From contig CM043700.1 in NCBI GenBank assembly GCA_023935145.1, positions 142,049,828 to 142,113,827 of the forward strand: a stretch of 64,000 nt of DNA. The letters run 5' to 3'. Of this stretch, positions 1-12,074 are shown one piece after another. Position numbers and translations under genes: made by a program. The notes beneath the pieces were generated by a model that worked only from the letters and a program-made list of their open reading frames with translations, ran no database searches and had not been told where the DNA came from. How positions within the stretch are numbered: the first letter of the stretch is position 1; every line of letters begins with the position of its first letter. Source of the stretch: Bretschneidera sinensis. Its lineage: Eukaryota; Streptophyta; Magnoliopsida; Brassicales; Akaniaceae.

Positions 1-211
1 TGTGAGTTATGTGTGGTAGAATTTGGCAAGTAAATAGATACACTTGTGCAATTAATTGTTTTCCTCAAAAAAAAAAAAATTTAGTTAAGGTACTTGGGAT
101 TTCCTTCAGAACAGAAATTAGAATTTGTACTCATTGAATTGCCCACCATTCAAATTTCTGTTCGCTTTGCAGTCAGCTAGGCTCCTGATTTCTATTTCTT
201 TCTGTGTTCAG

Positions 212-3200
212 GTTAGGAAAATGGCTTATGTGGAAGGAAACTCTGTTCCAAGTGCAAACCATGAAGTTCTTGATAAGCTTATAGCTGCGCGCCATGAGCT
301 TGCTCAGGTTATTGATCATCATAAATAGAGTTTGGCCAATGTTTATGATGCAATGGGGCATTCAGTTTTCACTTATATATAATATGACTTTTTTCTTTCC
401 ATACCAAATGTATTTATCTTAACTTCTAAACCAAAGATGTTAAATTTCAATCTTGAAAAAAGTGTCTCTAGCGTTTCCAGTCGAATCCTTTCAATCTTTC
501 ATTTTTCTGTTGGGGTTGAACCACTCATTTATAGGAAGACAAGATCTGCAACCGTCTACAATATGGTGTTTAATATCAGCATGTATGAGGTTTCTTCTAG
601 TGGTGGATTGATATTTAAGCTTTAAATTTATCCCGTTTTAATAATATGAGTTGGCATTAAATTATTGCAGTCATATGCAAAATAATAAGTCATCTAGATT
701 TGTTATCTTACGCTGTGTGTTTTGAGTCCAGAAGAACTGGAGAATAAGTGATATTCTATTTGGATGCTTCTTTAGTTATATTCATAGTTTGTTTGTGAAA
801 CTATTCTATTAACGAGCCATTTATCTGTTTTCCTTGAGACATGCAGATAATGGGGTATAAATCTTATGCTGAATTTGTAGTGAAGCCAAACCTGGCTTCA
901 TCACCAGAGGTTGTGATGTCCTTTTTGCTAGAGATGAGCAAGATGGTCAGGCCAAAGGCTGATGAGGTATTATATCCTTTGCACACATACTTGTAAGGTG
1001 TGAAGGTTTTATTACTATTTTGTTGTGGCTGTGGAACATGTTGTAGTTCCCATACTCTAATCACCATTTCCTTGTAGGAATTTAGGGCGATTAGGGATTT
1101 TAAAAGAGAAAAATGTGGTCAAAGATTTGAAGATTTAGAGCCATGGGATGAGACATACTACACAGCGATGATGAAGTCTTCTGCTTACAATTTGGACTCT
1201 TCAGTAAGTTTTGCACTTCTTTTTGTTTCCATGATAGGCATAATTCTTTTTACTTGTTCTTATGATTAGACAGTGGTGACTTCTTGAAGTTCTAGTTAAT
1301 TTACTTTTATGTTGTGTATTAGGATTTGTTAGTTTTATTGGGATATCCATTTTTTCTTCAAATTTTCAGATGTGATAATTCTTTTTTCTTTCTTTTTTTC
1401 TTGGCAGGTTGTAGCATCATATTTTCCTTTGCCACGATGTATTGAGGGTTTGAAAATGCTGGTGGAGTCATTATTTGGTGCAACATTTCATAGTGTTCCC
1501 TTGGCTCCTGGTGAATCATGGCACCCAGATGTGCTTAAAATGACTCTTCATCACCCTGAAGAGGTATATATATTAAACATGACACAAAGACAGACATAGC
1601 AAAATCACATTAGGATTTGTAGTCTTATTCCATACAACTTAGGCCCTTCACCACCTTGATAATGACCCAAAAGATTCTGGATATCAAATGCTTGCCTCTA
1701 GACCTTTTCTGTTCAGTTCTGGAGACTGCATCTCAACAGTTCCGTAGGGTGATTAAATATTTATCAGGTTTACTTTTACTTTGACATGGACTCTACCTAC
1801 TTTTGGTAATATATAAAATTCATGCAGCCCTTACACAAAGTTCTCAAATGGCTGCTATCATTGGTGGTTAACTGTTATGCATGTCCAACTATTCTTGAAT
1901 TGACTTTGTTCTTCTGTTCTTTCATCTTGTTCCCTCCTTGAACTGAAGCATGATATTTATGCTGCAGGGTGATTTAGGGTATTTGTACCTTGATTTATAC
2001 TCAAGGAAGGGCAAGTATCCAGGTTGTGCTAATTTTGCAATCAAAGGAGGGCGCCGAATTTCTGAAACAGAGTATCAACTTCCTGTATGTTAATAATTTT
2101 TTGAGGTGTAATCGACTTTGTATTAAACGTTAGTTTCTTCTGTTAGACACTATTTTAACACTGAAACAATTCTTATGACTGGAAAATATTCTTTGACTAA
2201 ACAAGTATGTTCTGCAAAGATGTTCGGATTTAAGTTGATCAATTTTTACTTATCCTGACAGCCTCCATTGATAGAAGTTGCTGGATAAAAGATGCTCCTA
2301 AGCTAACATTGTCCTACATAAGTACTCAGCTCCTATCTATCATTGGCAAAGACCACAGAATTGATGTCTAATATTTATTATCCATGTCATGTGAATCTTC
2401 AATTCAAGGCTCTGGAAACATATAGAAATATTTGGTAAATTTATTAGTTAATAAAATTATACCATCTTTTGATTGTCTGTCAAAGTAGTGTGGAAAGGAG
2501 AGTATTTATTAACTTTTTGAATGTTTGTTCAATGATTTTTCATTGAGGCAAGTGCATAAAAAAAGGCCATTACCTATAGAAGCCTTACAAAAACAGTAGA
2601 ATTTAACCCTTTCATGCGAGGATGACCCAGATTCAGTCCAAACCTTTAGTATTAACCTGTGAACTTGTGTTGGACAGTCCAAACAGTAGCGCGAGACAAC
2701 AGATATTTACGAGGAAAATGATGTTTTCACAAATAAATTTTCCCATGGGATGAATATAAACTCATTGTTTGGCCCATATTTTTCTCTCGGGTGGTTCTTA
2801 TGTTAAATTATTTCTTTTCTTATAAAAGAATGTTAAATTCTTTATTTTGGTCATACTGCAGGTTGTGGCCCTCGTTTGCAATTTTTCAGGTTCACATGAT
2901 TCATCAACAATGAAGCTTAATCATTCTGAAGTAGAAACTTTATTTCATGAGTTTGGACACGCACTTCACTCCTTGCTCTCAAGAACGGTATTCTGTCGAT
3001 ATCCTACTACAGAACAAGCAAACTACCTATCGTTCTTTTTATTCTTTTCCACTTTTTCCCCAGCATGATCTATATGTATTCTTGTAGGATTACCAACATT
3101 TTTCAGGCACTAGGGTGGTTCTCGACTTAGCTGAGATGCCTTCAAACCTCTTTGAGTGAGTGTACTGCTGCGATTTCCACAGTATAATTATCATTCTTTT

Positions 3201-4185
3201 TCTTTCGTGAAAGTCAAATATATTCTTAGCATGATAGCATGGAGAGTATAGTACGTGTCTATTCCCATGCCATGTATGTATACCAGAAGTATATGCGTAC
3301 ATATGTATGATGGTGTATTCAGTGACATTGATTGTGATGATGTTCTTAGGTATTATGCGTGGGATTACCGAGTGTTGAGCAAATTTGCTAGACACTATTC
3401 AACTGGTGAAACAATTCCTGAGAAGTTAGTAAAATCAATGCAAGGTGCCAGAGACATGTTTGCAGCAACAGAATTGCAACGTCAGGTTTGAAACAACCAA
3501 TGATGCATTTAAGCATTTTTTTTAATGTTTGGGGATAGAAAGAACTGTTAACCTTCATTGATTCTTTAATATTTGGTGTCCATCAGATTTTTTATGCCTT
3601 GATTGACCAAACGCTTTTTGGAGAACAACAAGCCACCCCGAGAGATACGAGTTCTATTGTTGCGGATCTGAAAAGACAACATACCAGCTGGAAGCATGTG
3701 GAGGGAACACATTGGCATATACGATTCAGTCACCTAATAAATTATGGTGCAGGTAAGCTTGAAACCATAATTCATTGCATATTTCCCACTGGCTTTGAGT
3801 TGGCACTTGTTTGAGTTCTGGAAGTTAATCTAAAGGTTTACCATGCTTCTTATTGGACATAACTGGAAAATTGGTGTAGCTATTCCTGATGAGATGATTC
3901 TTGATAATATGTGTAGGTTATTATAGCTACTTGTATGCCAAATGTTTTGCTGCAACTGTATGGCGAAAGCTATGCGAGGAGGATCCATTATCATTGACCA
4001 CGGGAACTACTCTTAGAACAAAATTCTTGCAGCATGGGGGAGCCAAAGGCCCAGCTGTTTTGTTGAATGATCTTGCAGGGGAAGGAATTGTAAGGTCCTG
4101 CAATGAAGGCCTAGTTCCTGACATAACAAGTTTTCTGGATGAAGTGAAATTGGCGGAAGATAAGCAAAAACACTTCCGCTTGTAA
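212..4185 (+). CDS. MIP: mitochondrial intermediate peptidase, 3' part (10 exons)
   Basis: M3-family (thimet oligopeptidase-like) zinc peptidase. The family removes a short N-terminal peptide from imported mitochondrial precursors after the main processing peptidase has cut. I place exons at 212-307, 847-966, 1078-1203, 1408-1563, 1968-2084, 2862-2987, 3088-3155, 3350-3485, 3587-3752 and 3917-4185. All junctions are GT-AG, the phases join, and they total 1380 nt (459 codons plus TAA), about two thirds of a usual 700-residue protein. The N-terminal part lies upstream of the window. The zinc site HEFGH is at 2946-2960, and the downstream glutamate ligand is in the next exon (DLAEMPSN). Bases 1-211 are intron. 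The reading frame is intact. In Arabidopsis, as I recall, this gene sits beside LPA2, as here. Confidence 0.93.
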
Positions 4186-5346
4186 GTTGTTACTGGTCAG
4201 GATTAAAAAGTATCAAATGAGAGCTCAAAGAGGGAAGCAGGAAAAGAAAGGAGAAGAAAAGAGATCAAGAATAAGAAAATGCAGTGGTTACTTGTATAGG
4301 TGACAGTGCATTTGAAGTGATGGCTGCAAAGGAAATTACTGGGAGTTCCTAAGGTAGTGTTAGTCCTTAACTCCGGATTGTAAACGTAAGTTTACATTAT
4401 ATTCCCTTGGGGGTTTTACATGGTTGATAGGAGTGAAGGCTGCAGCTCACAGTGATCAGATATTTTGTTTTTGTTTTTGTTTTTGGTATTTATTCCACAA
4501 ATAGAACAGGGGGTTGCTCCTGTGAGTGATTGTAACACCCTAGATACACATACTTTGGTTTATTTGGCAAATGGCACCGGCCATTGCAAATGAGAACCTA
4601 GTCCAGATTTGGTTGATTTGCTAGGAAAATCGGTGACATGAAAGTCACAGATACCTTTTCTCATTATGTAAACAGATCAGCGGTTGGACGCTTATTTATA
4701 CAAAGCCGTGGCACAAACATCAACTTTAAGTTTCAGCTTTGTGTACTAGTATAATTTATATTTCCCTGAGAACACGAATAGCTGTCTTGAGCAAATTTGT
4801 GTGTGGACAATTCAGTTTTTGTTTTCTTCACCTAGTAGCAACAATGAAATGTCCAAAATTTGATTATTTGGGATTCTGTAACCACCAGAGAAGGAAAAAA
4901 AAATGGTATAACCGAACTAATGGCGAGCTTCTCAATCAAACAGGAAAGTGTGCATATAGAAGAAGGGGGCAATATTTGACACACGGAGTGGGTAAATGTT
5001 CAATATTACGCCTGAAAATATATTACATTTCAACATTTGAAGAATCATCAATCATCAGTGCTGTTTAAACTAATTTCCAAAACGAGTGCTAGTCTAGAGA
5101 GATCCAGCATTACCGTTGCAGGGCGCATGGGTCATAATCATTTGCTTCTCTGGATCGATGTGTAAAGGCCTCGTTTCGAACTCAATATAACTACCAGATA
5201 CCAAATATGAATGATGTGTACATTCACATTAATGCCGCTGCAATAATCTAAGCGTAAATAAATGGAAAATAAATTGGACGTCTCTGAGGTAAAATCGATA
5301 ATAATCTGGAATATATTTGCCTTCATCCAGCAACAACAGGAATATA
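4186..5346. other. 3' UTR of MIP and short intergenic spacer
   Basis: No coding region is supported here. The first few hundred bases are the likely 3' UTR of the peptidase gene. The 109-codon open frame at 4739-5068 has no recognisable domain and looks like chance. Confidence 0.5.
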
Positions 5347-5517
5347 CTACAGCAAGATCTCAGCTGGTAGTTTATTTTTGACCGTCACTATCCATTCACA
5401 GATGATAGAATTTACTTCTTCTGGCAGCTCATCATGGGTGCAATGGCCTGGAGTACCCAAAAAAGGAACAAATTTGAAGGTGTAGAGGTCATTCGTGGAT
5501 ACAACAAAAGGCAGGAA

Positions 5518-5573
5518 ACATTTCGGAGCATTGAGTAATGTAATTACATTTCGGAGCATTGAGTAATGTAATT
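5518..5573. repeat. 28-bp direct tandem duplication
   Basis: Two adjacent copies of a 28-base unit (5518-5545 and 5546-5573), apparently identical, just upstream of the last exon of the dead fusion gene on its strand. A recent slippage event. Confidence 0.85.
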
Positions 5574-6774
5574 ACTTGCATCTAATTCCCTAATTACAAT
5601 GCCAGTGCAGTGCTCTTTTAACATAGTTACTTTCGACTTGGAATCTGCAATAGGGTCTTTCATTCCCTATTACAGTAAATAGACCAGTGAACATGTATAC
5701 TTCTAATAATAATGGATTCTCAAACCACCAGCCCGAGAAAAAGACAGGTTATCATGATTTCAAGGCAGCTTGAAACCTTAACCATACAGCGAGAACCTAC
5801 TCCTTGAATTATTCCAAGAGATAGTTAAGAGGAATTGAGAGATCAAAGCTGAAAATACTTTCCAGGACCACTCGCACACCAGGATCATGGGACTGCAATA
5901 TCTGTTAAGGTGATATTTCATCAACATAGACATATATTCTGCAGTCCCTAAAACTAACTCAACACGTATTCACAGGCACACACAGACATACACATGTACA
6001 CATTAACTTCCATTAATGAAGAGGATACTGCTCTTACCATTTCATCAATATGCCAATCATCAGCTCGCTCAGTTTTCTGCAAAAAAAAAGGGCAATAGAG
6101 TTGAAAATCATACAACAGCTGGACGCAACAGAAGAAAGTTGTAAGCAGCAATAGAAAGAAAACTTACAGTTGGATAGCAATTTTTATTATGTTCTTGATA
6201 TTCAACCTCAAGTAAAACAGGAGTCGAGCGCCTACAGTCCCAGAGGCCGGTCTCCTAAAATAGATCTAAATCACTTAAGATATAATGAATTCTGGTGACA
6301 TGATTAAACAATAGTATGAGGCATCCTCTGTTAAGATAGATTTAGGACTGCTCTAAGGATACCAAATTAGTGGAGGATGAGGTTTCCAGAGACTCCTATA
6401 ATATAAGTTTCAAGGAGCTATGTAGGCAATTTTAAAATGAACGGGTTGATAATACCCCATTATTTTAATGCTGCATGTTACTTCAATAAATATTGTAAGC
6501 TCCATTAAGTAAAACTTGCACATGGATTATTCTGATTTTTTTAATCAAAATAAGAAGCCTGAATTTCCTATTTATACCGGACACAAAAACTCGATAAAAG
6601 TAGGATGCATAAGGTATTACTTCTTCCAGCAATATCAATCTTGGTATCTAGTAGGATCCTTAGCTAGGTAAGCCATACGGCACAAAGTATTGAATGATTA
6701 CCTTCAACTCTGCACCCTGTGAGATTCTATGATACTCACGGATAAACATTATGGAAAACTCTTGCATATGGAAG

Positions 6775-7115
6775 TGATAAAAACACGAGAAAGATTAGAA
6801 TTAAAAATTTTAATCTAAAAATTGGGGGATATGAAAATAATTATATAATTGAAAATATTAAGAATTATTATCTTAGTTAGCTTCCTTGATTATGATTAGG
6901 CTTATCTTATCTTTAGGTTAGGATTTTTCTATATATATGAGATTCTCATTTGTTATTCGACAGTTTATGAGTGAATTCAAATTAAATTATCTATTTTCAT
7001 ACTCTGTGATTGAGTGTTGAGTTGTCCATATGATTTCAGAATATACATGTGATTTGGATCATATCTATCTTTAACTTCCTGTTTCTTTTCAATTTTTCTC
7101 TACTGTATGGCATAA
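6775..7115 (+). repeat. 5' LTR of non-autonomous element
   Basis: Aligns by eye with 8387-8857: shared start TGATA plus ACACGAGAAAGATTAGAATT, shared middle TTAGTTAGCTTCCTTGATTA, and a shared end near CTTTTCAATT. The right copy carries about 130 extra bases. Confidence 0.85.
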
Positions 7116-7413
7116 AGTGATATCATAGCCCTAATTTCGTTTTTTGTGAGAAAAAAACATCATAAAAAAAATCCCGCGTACAATAGCCAAACACACTTTC
7201 TTTTGCTGTCTGCCGTCAACCTCCACCACCAATCACCGCCACCAACCGAGAATAGAGAGTCTGGCCGAGCTCGAGTTGAGCCAATTCAAACTTTTTTTGC
7301 AGATTTTCTTTTTTTATTTTTTTTACTGTAATTGTTTGTATTCTTTCCGCAAAAACAAAACAGAAAAAGAGAAAAAAAAATTAATTATGTTTGAGGTATT
7401 TTAGTTTGATATC

Positions 7414-8375
7414 ATGTCTTACCGTACTCGGATTCGTATTTGAAACCTACAAGCTCAGCTATCAAGCGCTTATTCTCGCTTGGATGTGTTGAAATCCAAA
7501 GTGATCAAGTATGGTTGGTGCTATCTTCCTCGACGTATGTATAAAAAATATAGAGAACTTTAATATTGGGATTATCGTGATGAGAGATGACTTGAAGAAT
7601 TGCAACAGCAATAGGAGTATGAGTGTGAGCAGAGTTCTCGATATGTCCATACTTTGAATGGCAAGAGCGGTTATATTTATGATGACGAGGGAGTTGCGTA
7701 TAAAAATTATTATTATGTTCCTAAAGCTGTTTACCATGGTTGTATTGGGTATGATCGTTCTTCCGAAAGTTATGATGGGTATGATGCCTACAACGAGCTT
7801 GTGATAGAACATAAGTCCAACCTATTAGCTTCCTTCCAAGTTCGAGCGAAGTTAATCCACCTACTGAAAAAATGTAAAGAGACAGTGAAAGAATGTAAAA
7901 AATTGTGCAAACTCTTGGATATTGTGACAGTGAAAGATGATCCCAAACTTGATAACTCAAAGCTCACTGATGTGGAAGACTCCGCAAAGCAATAAGAGAA
8001 TATTGTGGAATATAAGCCAGTTCCAACCCAAGATGAAGTCGACGAGGCTAAAAATATTCCAGTGGAAGTTGCAACGGTTGAGCCAGTTTCTTGTGCAGTT
8101 GACTTTGCTGAGCACATTGAGGTGGTTGAAACGGTTCGAGAGGAAGATAAAGTTGCTTGTAGAAGTTAGGCTCTTGTGGATCCACCTGCCCATGCTATTA
8201 AGTTTATCCTCCCTACCCAGTTTCAAGAACCCCATCAACAAACCTTTCCAACTAAATTTTTTTCACCTTCTAGTACTTTCGCATTCAAAGACTTTCATGA
8301 CCATGCTTTGCTTCTCCACACCTCTAAGCTCTTGCTAGTAGCACGTTTTTCAACTCGATGCCGAGTTCTTTCTAA
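7414..8375 (+). pseudogene. broken ORF of unknown function inside the LTR element
   Basis: One reading frame from ATG 7414 runs through the interior with stops near 7441, 7561, 7588 and 7609, then is open 7654-7995, stops once, and is open again to 8167. The product is charged: an N-terminal part rich in Tyr, Arg and Glu (LEELQQQ, then EYECEQSS), a Tyr/Gly-rich middle (GYDRSSESYDGYDAYNEL) and a Lys/Cys-rich helix (KKCKETVKECKKLCK). It has no zinc knuckle, protease, RT or integrase motif. I remember similar predicted proteins from other plant genomes but cannot name a family. Either a gag-like protein of a non-autonomous lineage or a captured host gene. Confidence 0.55.
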
Positions 8376-8386
8376 GTGGTGGATAA

Positions 8387-8857
8387 TGATAGGGAACACG
8401 AGAAAGATTAGAATTAGGGATTTTAATCAAGAATTAGGGATATAGAAATAATTATGTAATTAAATATATTAAGGATTATTATCTTAGTTAGCTTCCTTGA
8501 TTATGATTAAGCTTATCTCTCATGGTTATCTTATTTGTTGAATTAAGATTAGGTTTATCTCTCATGGTTATCTGATTTGTTGTTTTTATCTTTTTAGGAC
8601 TTAGTCTTTATCTTTAGGTTAGGATTTTTCATATATATATGGGATTGTTATTTGTTATTCGGTAACTTATGAATGAATTCAGATTAAATTATCTATTTCC
8701 ATACTATGAGAATAAGTGTCGAGTTGTTCATATGATTTGGACTACTGTTCCATGCGATTTGGTTCAGTTTTCCTATGTTATTTGGGAATATTCATGTGAT
8801 TTGAATTGTATTTATCTTTAACTTCTTGTTTCTTTTCAATTCTTTCCTACGGCATCA
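8387..8857 (+). repeat. 3' LTR of non-autonomous element
   Basis: Partner of 6775-7115, ending GGCATCA and followed at once by the GGAAG target duplication. Contains a short internal direct repeat (TTATCTCTCATGGTTATCT at about 8513 and 8552) that the left LTR lacks. Confidence 0.85.
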
Positions 8858-11833
8858 GGAAGTCATTTTACTGAACAGATTAATTGCAAGATAAGTATCT
8901 CACACACACATGCCTGCATACAAGCACACGCATCACATTGCCAATTACCAGCCTTAGCTAGATGGACCAAATCAACAGTTTTCATTACCAAAAGAATTGG
9001 CAGTTTTTGGAGACAAAACATACAGAAAAAGTACAATGTTATGCAAGATATGAATTAAGATTATAAGGAGTATAAGAATAGTACATACACAGACTTACTC
9101 TAGAGATTTGTGGAGAAATATATCCAGGAATCACATTGCCAGCACTGATTAAAAGGACAACAGACTTGGCCAAAGTAGGCCAAAGACAAGCAACTATAGC
9201 AATAAATAGCCTGGAGATAGAGAATGGTGGTAATCAGTTGACTAGTGGAGAGCAATAACAAGTTACTGAGTTAAAAGTGGATAAGCTAGTCCGTATGCTT
9301 GCGTGCGTGCATCTGTGTGTGAGAGAGAGGTCACGATGACATTCATGCATGGTAGAAATGTTGATCAGAACTCAAGGCATACCACCAATTGAGTTCCCGA
9401 CAAGATGCACCAGTTCACCTACAACTTCAATGATAAAATCTCTCAACAGTTCGGCCTACACGAGTTAAGTGTACACAACATTTGGCTTCTCTTATTTTCC
9501 AAATCCTAGAACTGTGATGGCCCAAACCCGGTTTCCACCTTTCGCTATTCAATATATGTTATCATGGTAGTGCTCCAAAAAAGCACCAAAACCATACACA
9601 AGCAGGAACAGCAGGACCTTCATGACCCTCTACTGTATACTGAGAAAAAGAATAGTCCCTGAGTGAAAAATTACAGAAATTCATAACCTAATAATTAAAA
9701 ACTATTTATCCGGCATAAAAGATATAGATTCTCTTATACCAACAACAAAAATAAAAACCATAAAAAGGGCTACACTAAAATTCTATAGAAAGTTATTTTA
9801 GATATTAAAATCAATTTCTACTGCAGACCTGAATGAGATAGCCCTTCCATCTCCATATCCTTATAGAATACCTTCCTACATCACTTATTTGACTTTTTAG
9901 AGCCATAAGCCAATACTACTGCCACAGAAAACAACTGAAATGCTTTAAAAGGCTAGGAGGAAAGAATCAGATCAGTCTAGCATGATCACCAATAGTGCAT
10001 CACTTTGTGTGCACAACAGACAGAAAGATGGCACTTTTAAGCGCTATTATACCTCCATTGAGCACACAGCATCTGCTGCAACAGCAACAGTGGCTGCAGA
10101 AATTCCAAAGGGAGAAATAAATCCAGCATTTCGTTCTTTCTCATATTTGATTGCTTCATAATGCACTCTCCTTCTAGATATAATGCCAAGACAAAGTGCA
10201 GTGCTGAAGAGTGTAAAAAATGAAGATCCATCCCGACTTTCAGCGTCATGTAGCCTTTCATGGACCCTGCAATCAAATCAAGCACAAAGCATATTTCTTT
10301 TAACATAAAATTGATTTAATAGCATGTAATTAGCTTTAATTGGTAATTTTACCCTTCTCTCAATGTCATAGTGCATGAAATGCAAACCCACTATGCACAT
10401 CAAATCATATAATCAAACCTAAACACACTTGTAATATCCTGATAGAATAAATCAGAGTAAAAATTTACCACATACTTTTCCCAGTCATCTCGAGCTGTTC
10501 CCTCCAAATATCTCAAGTATGCTGCCAAGGCATTCAATATAGAATTTGTTCCACCTCCCACAACGTTTTCTTTCCGCTTAACAAAAACAGATTTATCTGG
10601 CCTCTTCCGCTGGGAATTTTTGAAATTTAAAGTGTTTTTATTTCTTTCGCCTGACTTAGACAATCTTTCGCGCAATATGGTTTCAGTTGACATCTCCTTT
10701 ATTGCAATCCAGCTTTCATTTGATTTGCATGGATTTTCATTCATAAAATCCTTCACAACATCAAATGTGGGCAGAGGACTTGAGCCATATTTCAGTTATC
10801 ATTTTCCATAGCTTAATCAGAACTGCATATCAGAATCTATAAACCTATTTACTAAGTCTAAACAATTAAAAAACAAGTAAATTTAGTTGAAAGTTTTAAA
10901 ACCACCACTTACCCCAGTCCAATTCAATTCTTGTACCAGGTAATACCAAGTGCGGAATGGGTGAAGTAGGGGGCAGCTTTAGTTTCTTAAAGTCATCATG
11001 CAGTGCTGGCAGGTCCTTCAGATTCTATATGAAATGAATTACTTGTCCAAGGACCTTATAGCATAAATTCATATGACAAACATGTGAATAGAGGAGCAAA
11101 ATCAACCACCTTAATCTCATAAAATGGAGTCTGCCATAGTGTAATCCTCGTGCCCTCCTCTAGAAAAGGTACTTTCTTCAAGGTCTCCTTAATAATATTC
11201 ATCATCATACGCAGGTCATACTCTACCTCCTCTTCAGCAAATACATTGGTAGCCTGCACCTGTTCCAATCCTCCGCTATGAATTTAACAAAATAAGAGAC
11301 GAAGAAAGCCTGAAGTTTTCCTCATGCCTGGAAGGTAAAAGTACCATCATAGTAAGCAAATCTAGTACTACATAACAACCTCTTTGACAAGCTCTCTTAT
11401 GACATTTTCCTCCGTGTTCCCGAAACTAATCATCAGATTGGAACCTTTCCCCTTCAACGATTTCCTCAAATCTTTCAACGCAAAAAGAACCAGTTCTACC
11501 ATTTCATCAGAGTAACCTACACGAATTATTGCTAGAATGGGAACACTTTTTTGGATCAAATCAAAGAAGGAAAATCGAGTCATTAACTAGAACAACTGTG
11601 CACACCTTATCATACCTAGTATTGACTATTTTGCTTGATTCGATCAACGATTTCTATAGTTAAAGCAATCATATTCAAATTTCACAGATTTAAATCCACA
11701 CCGAAATCAACTCTTTGTATTCTAATTTAATGCAACAAATCAAAGAACTCAAAACTTCGAATGAAACATAAAATCCACTAATCAGCCTAACGCAAAACTG
11801 AAAAAAAAAAAATGACTCACGAGAGAGGATGCA

Positions 11834-12074
11834 GTGAGAGAGTTGTTTCTCCTATTACAAAAGAGATTAGACAATTGTTATCTCATTGTAATCGGAGAGA
11901 AGATGTTGTAATCTCTATTTTACAATAGTGAAATCCTCCTACACTTGCCCGTGGTTTTTACCCCAAATTTGTTCGGGGGTTTTTCCACGTAAAATATTTG
12001 TGTCAATTTTATCTTTATTTTTCTCATTTTACTTTAGTTGTGTGTTAACTTCGACCCGGTAATTTTTCCTAACA
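11834..12074 (+). repeat. truncated 5' LTR of copia element
   Basis: Matches the last part of 16137-16715 closely (ATTAGACAATTGTTATCTCA and TTTACAATAGTGAAATCCTC in both). About 340 bp of the 5' side of this LTR, including its expected promoter, is absent. Confidence 0.9.

Larger units (their letters stand above)
6775..8857 (+). mobile_element. complete non-autonomous LTR retrotransposon
   Basis: Direct LTRs at 6775-7115 and 8387-8857 begin TGATA. The right LTR ends GGCATCA and the left one ends in the variant GGCATAA. A perfect 5-bp target-site duplication GGAAG flanks it (6770-6774 and 8858-8862). A primer-binding-site-like TGATATCATAGCC follows the left LTR (7118-7130; compare the common TGGTATCAGAGCC) and a purine-rich stretch (GTGGTGGATAA) precedes the right one. 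The 1.27-kb interior has no reverse transcriptase or integrase, so the element must have been moved by enzymes from elsewhere. It lies in an intron of the dead photolyase-hydrolase gene. The right LTR is about 130 bp longer, mostly from an internal duplication near 8510-8600. Confidence 0.88.
5347..11516 (-). pseudogene. dead photolyase-domain / alpha-beta hydrolase fusion gene
   Basis: Reads as the plant fusion protein with an N-terminal photolyase/cryptochrome alpha/beta domain and a C-terminal alpha/beta hydrolase (Arabidopsis At4g25290 type, from memory). Recognisable exons on the minus strand: 11516-11380, 11259-11110, 11024-10913, 10777-10476, 10266-10053, 9918-9829, 9639-9383, 9210-9099, about 6256-6166, about 6075-6035, about 5890-5815 and 5447-5347 (stop TAG 5349-5347). 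Lesions: the acceptor expected at 10781-10780 reads AA instead of AG; exon 9918 opens with TAG where the family has Trp; an extra base near 9616 shifts the frame; the oxyanion His of the HGFGA loop is Tyr; in-frame stops lie at 9551-9549, 9494-9492, 9467-9465 and 9458-9456; and one T is missing near 9204. The nucleophile motif GNSIGG (9398-9381) survives. A non-autonomous LTR element sits in an intron. The hydrolase half is clearly dead; a truncated photolyase-domain transcript cannot be excluded. Confidence 0.85.
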
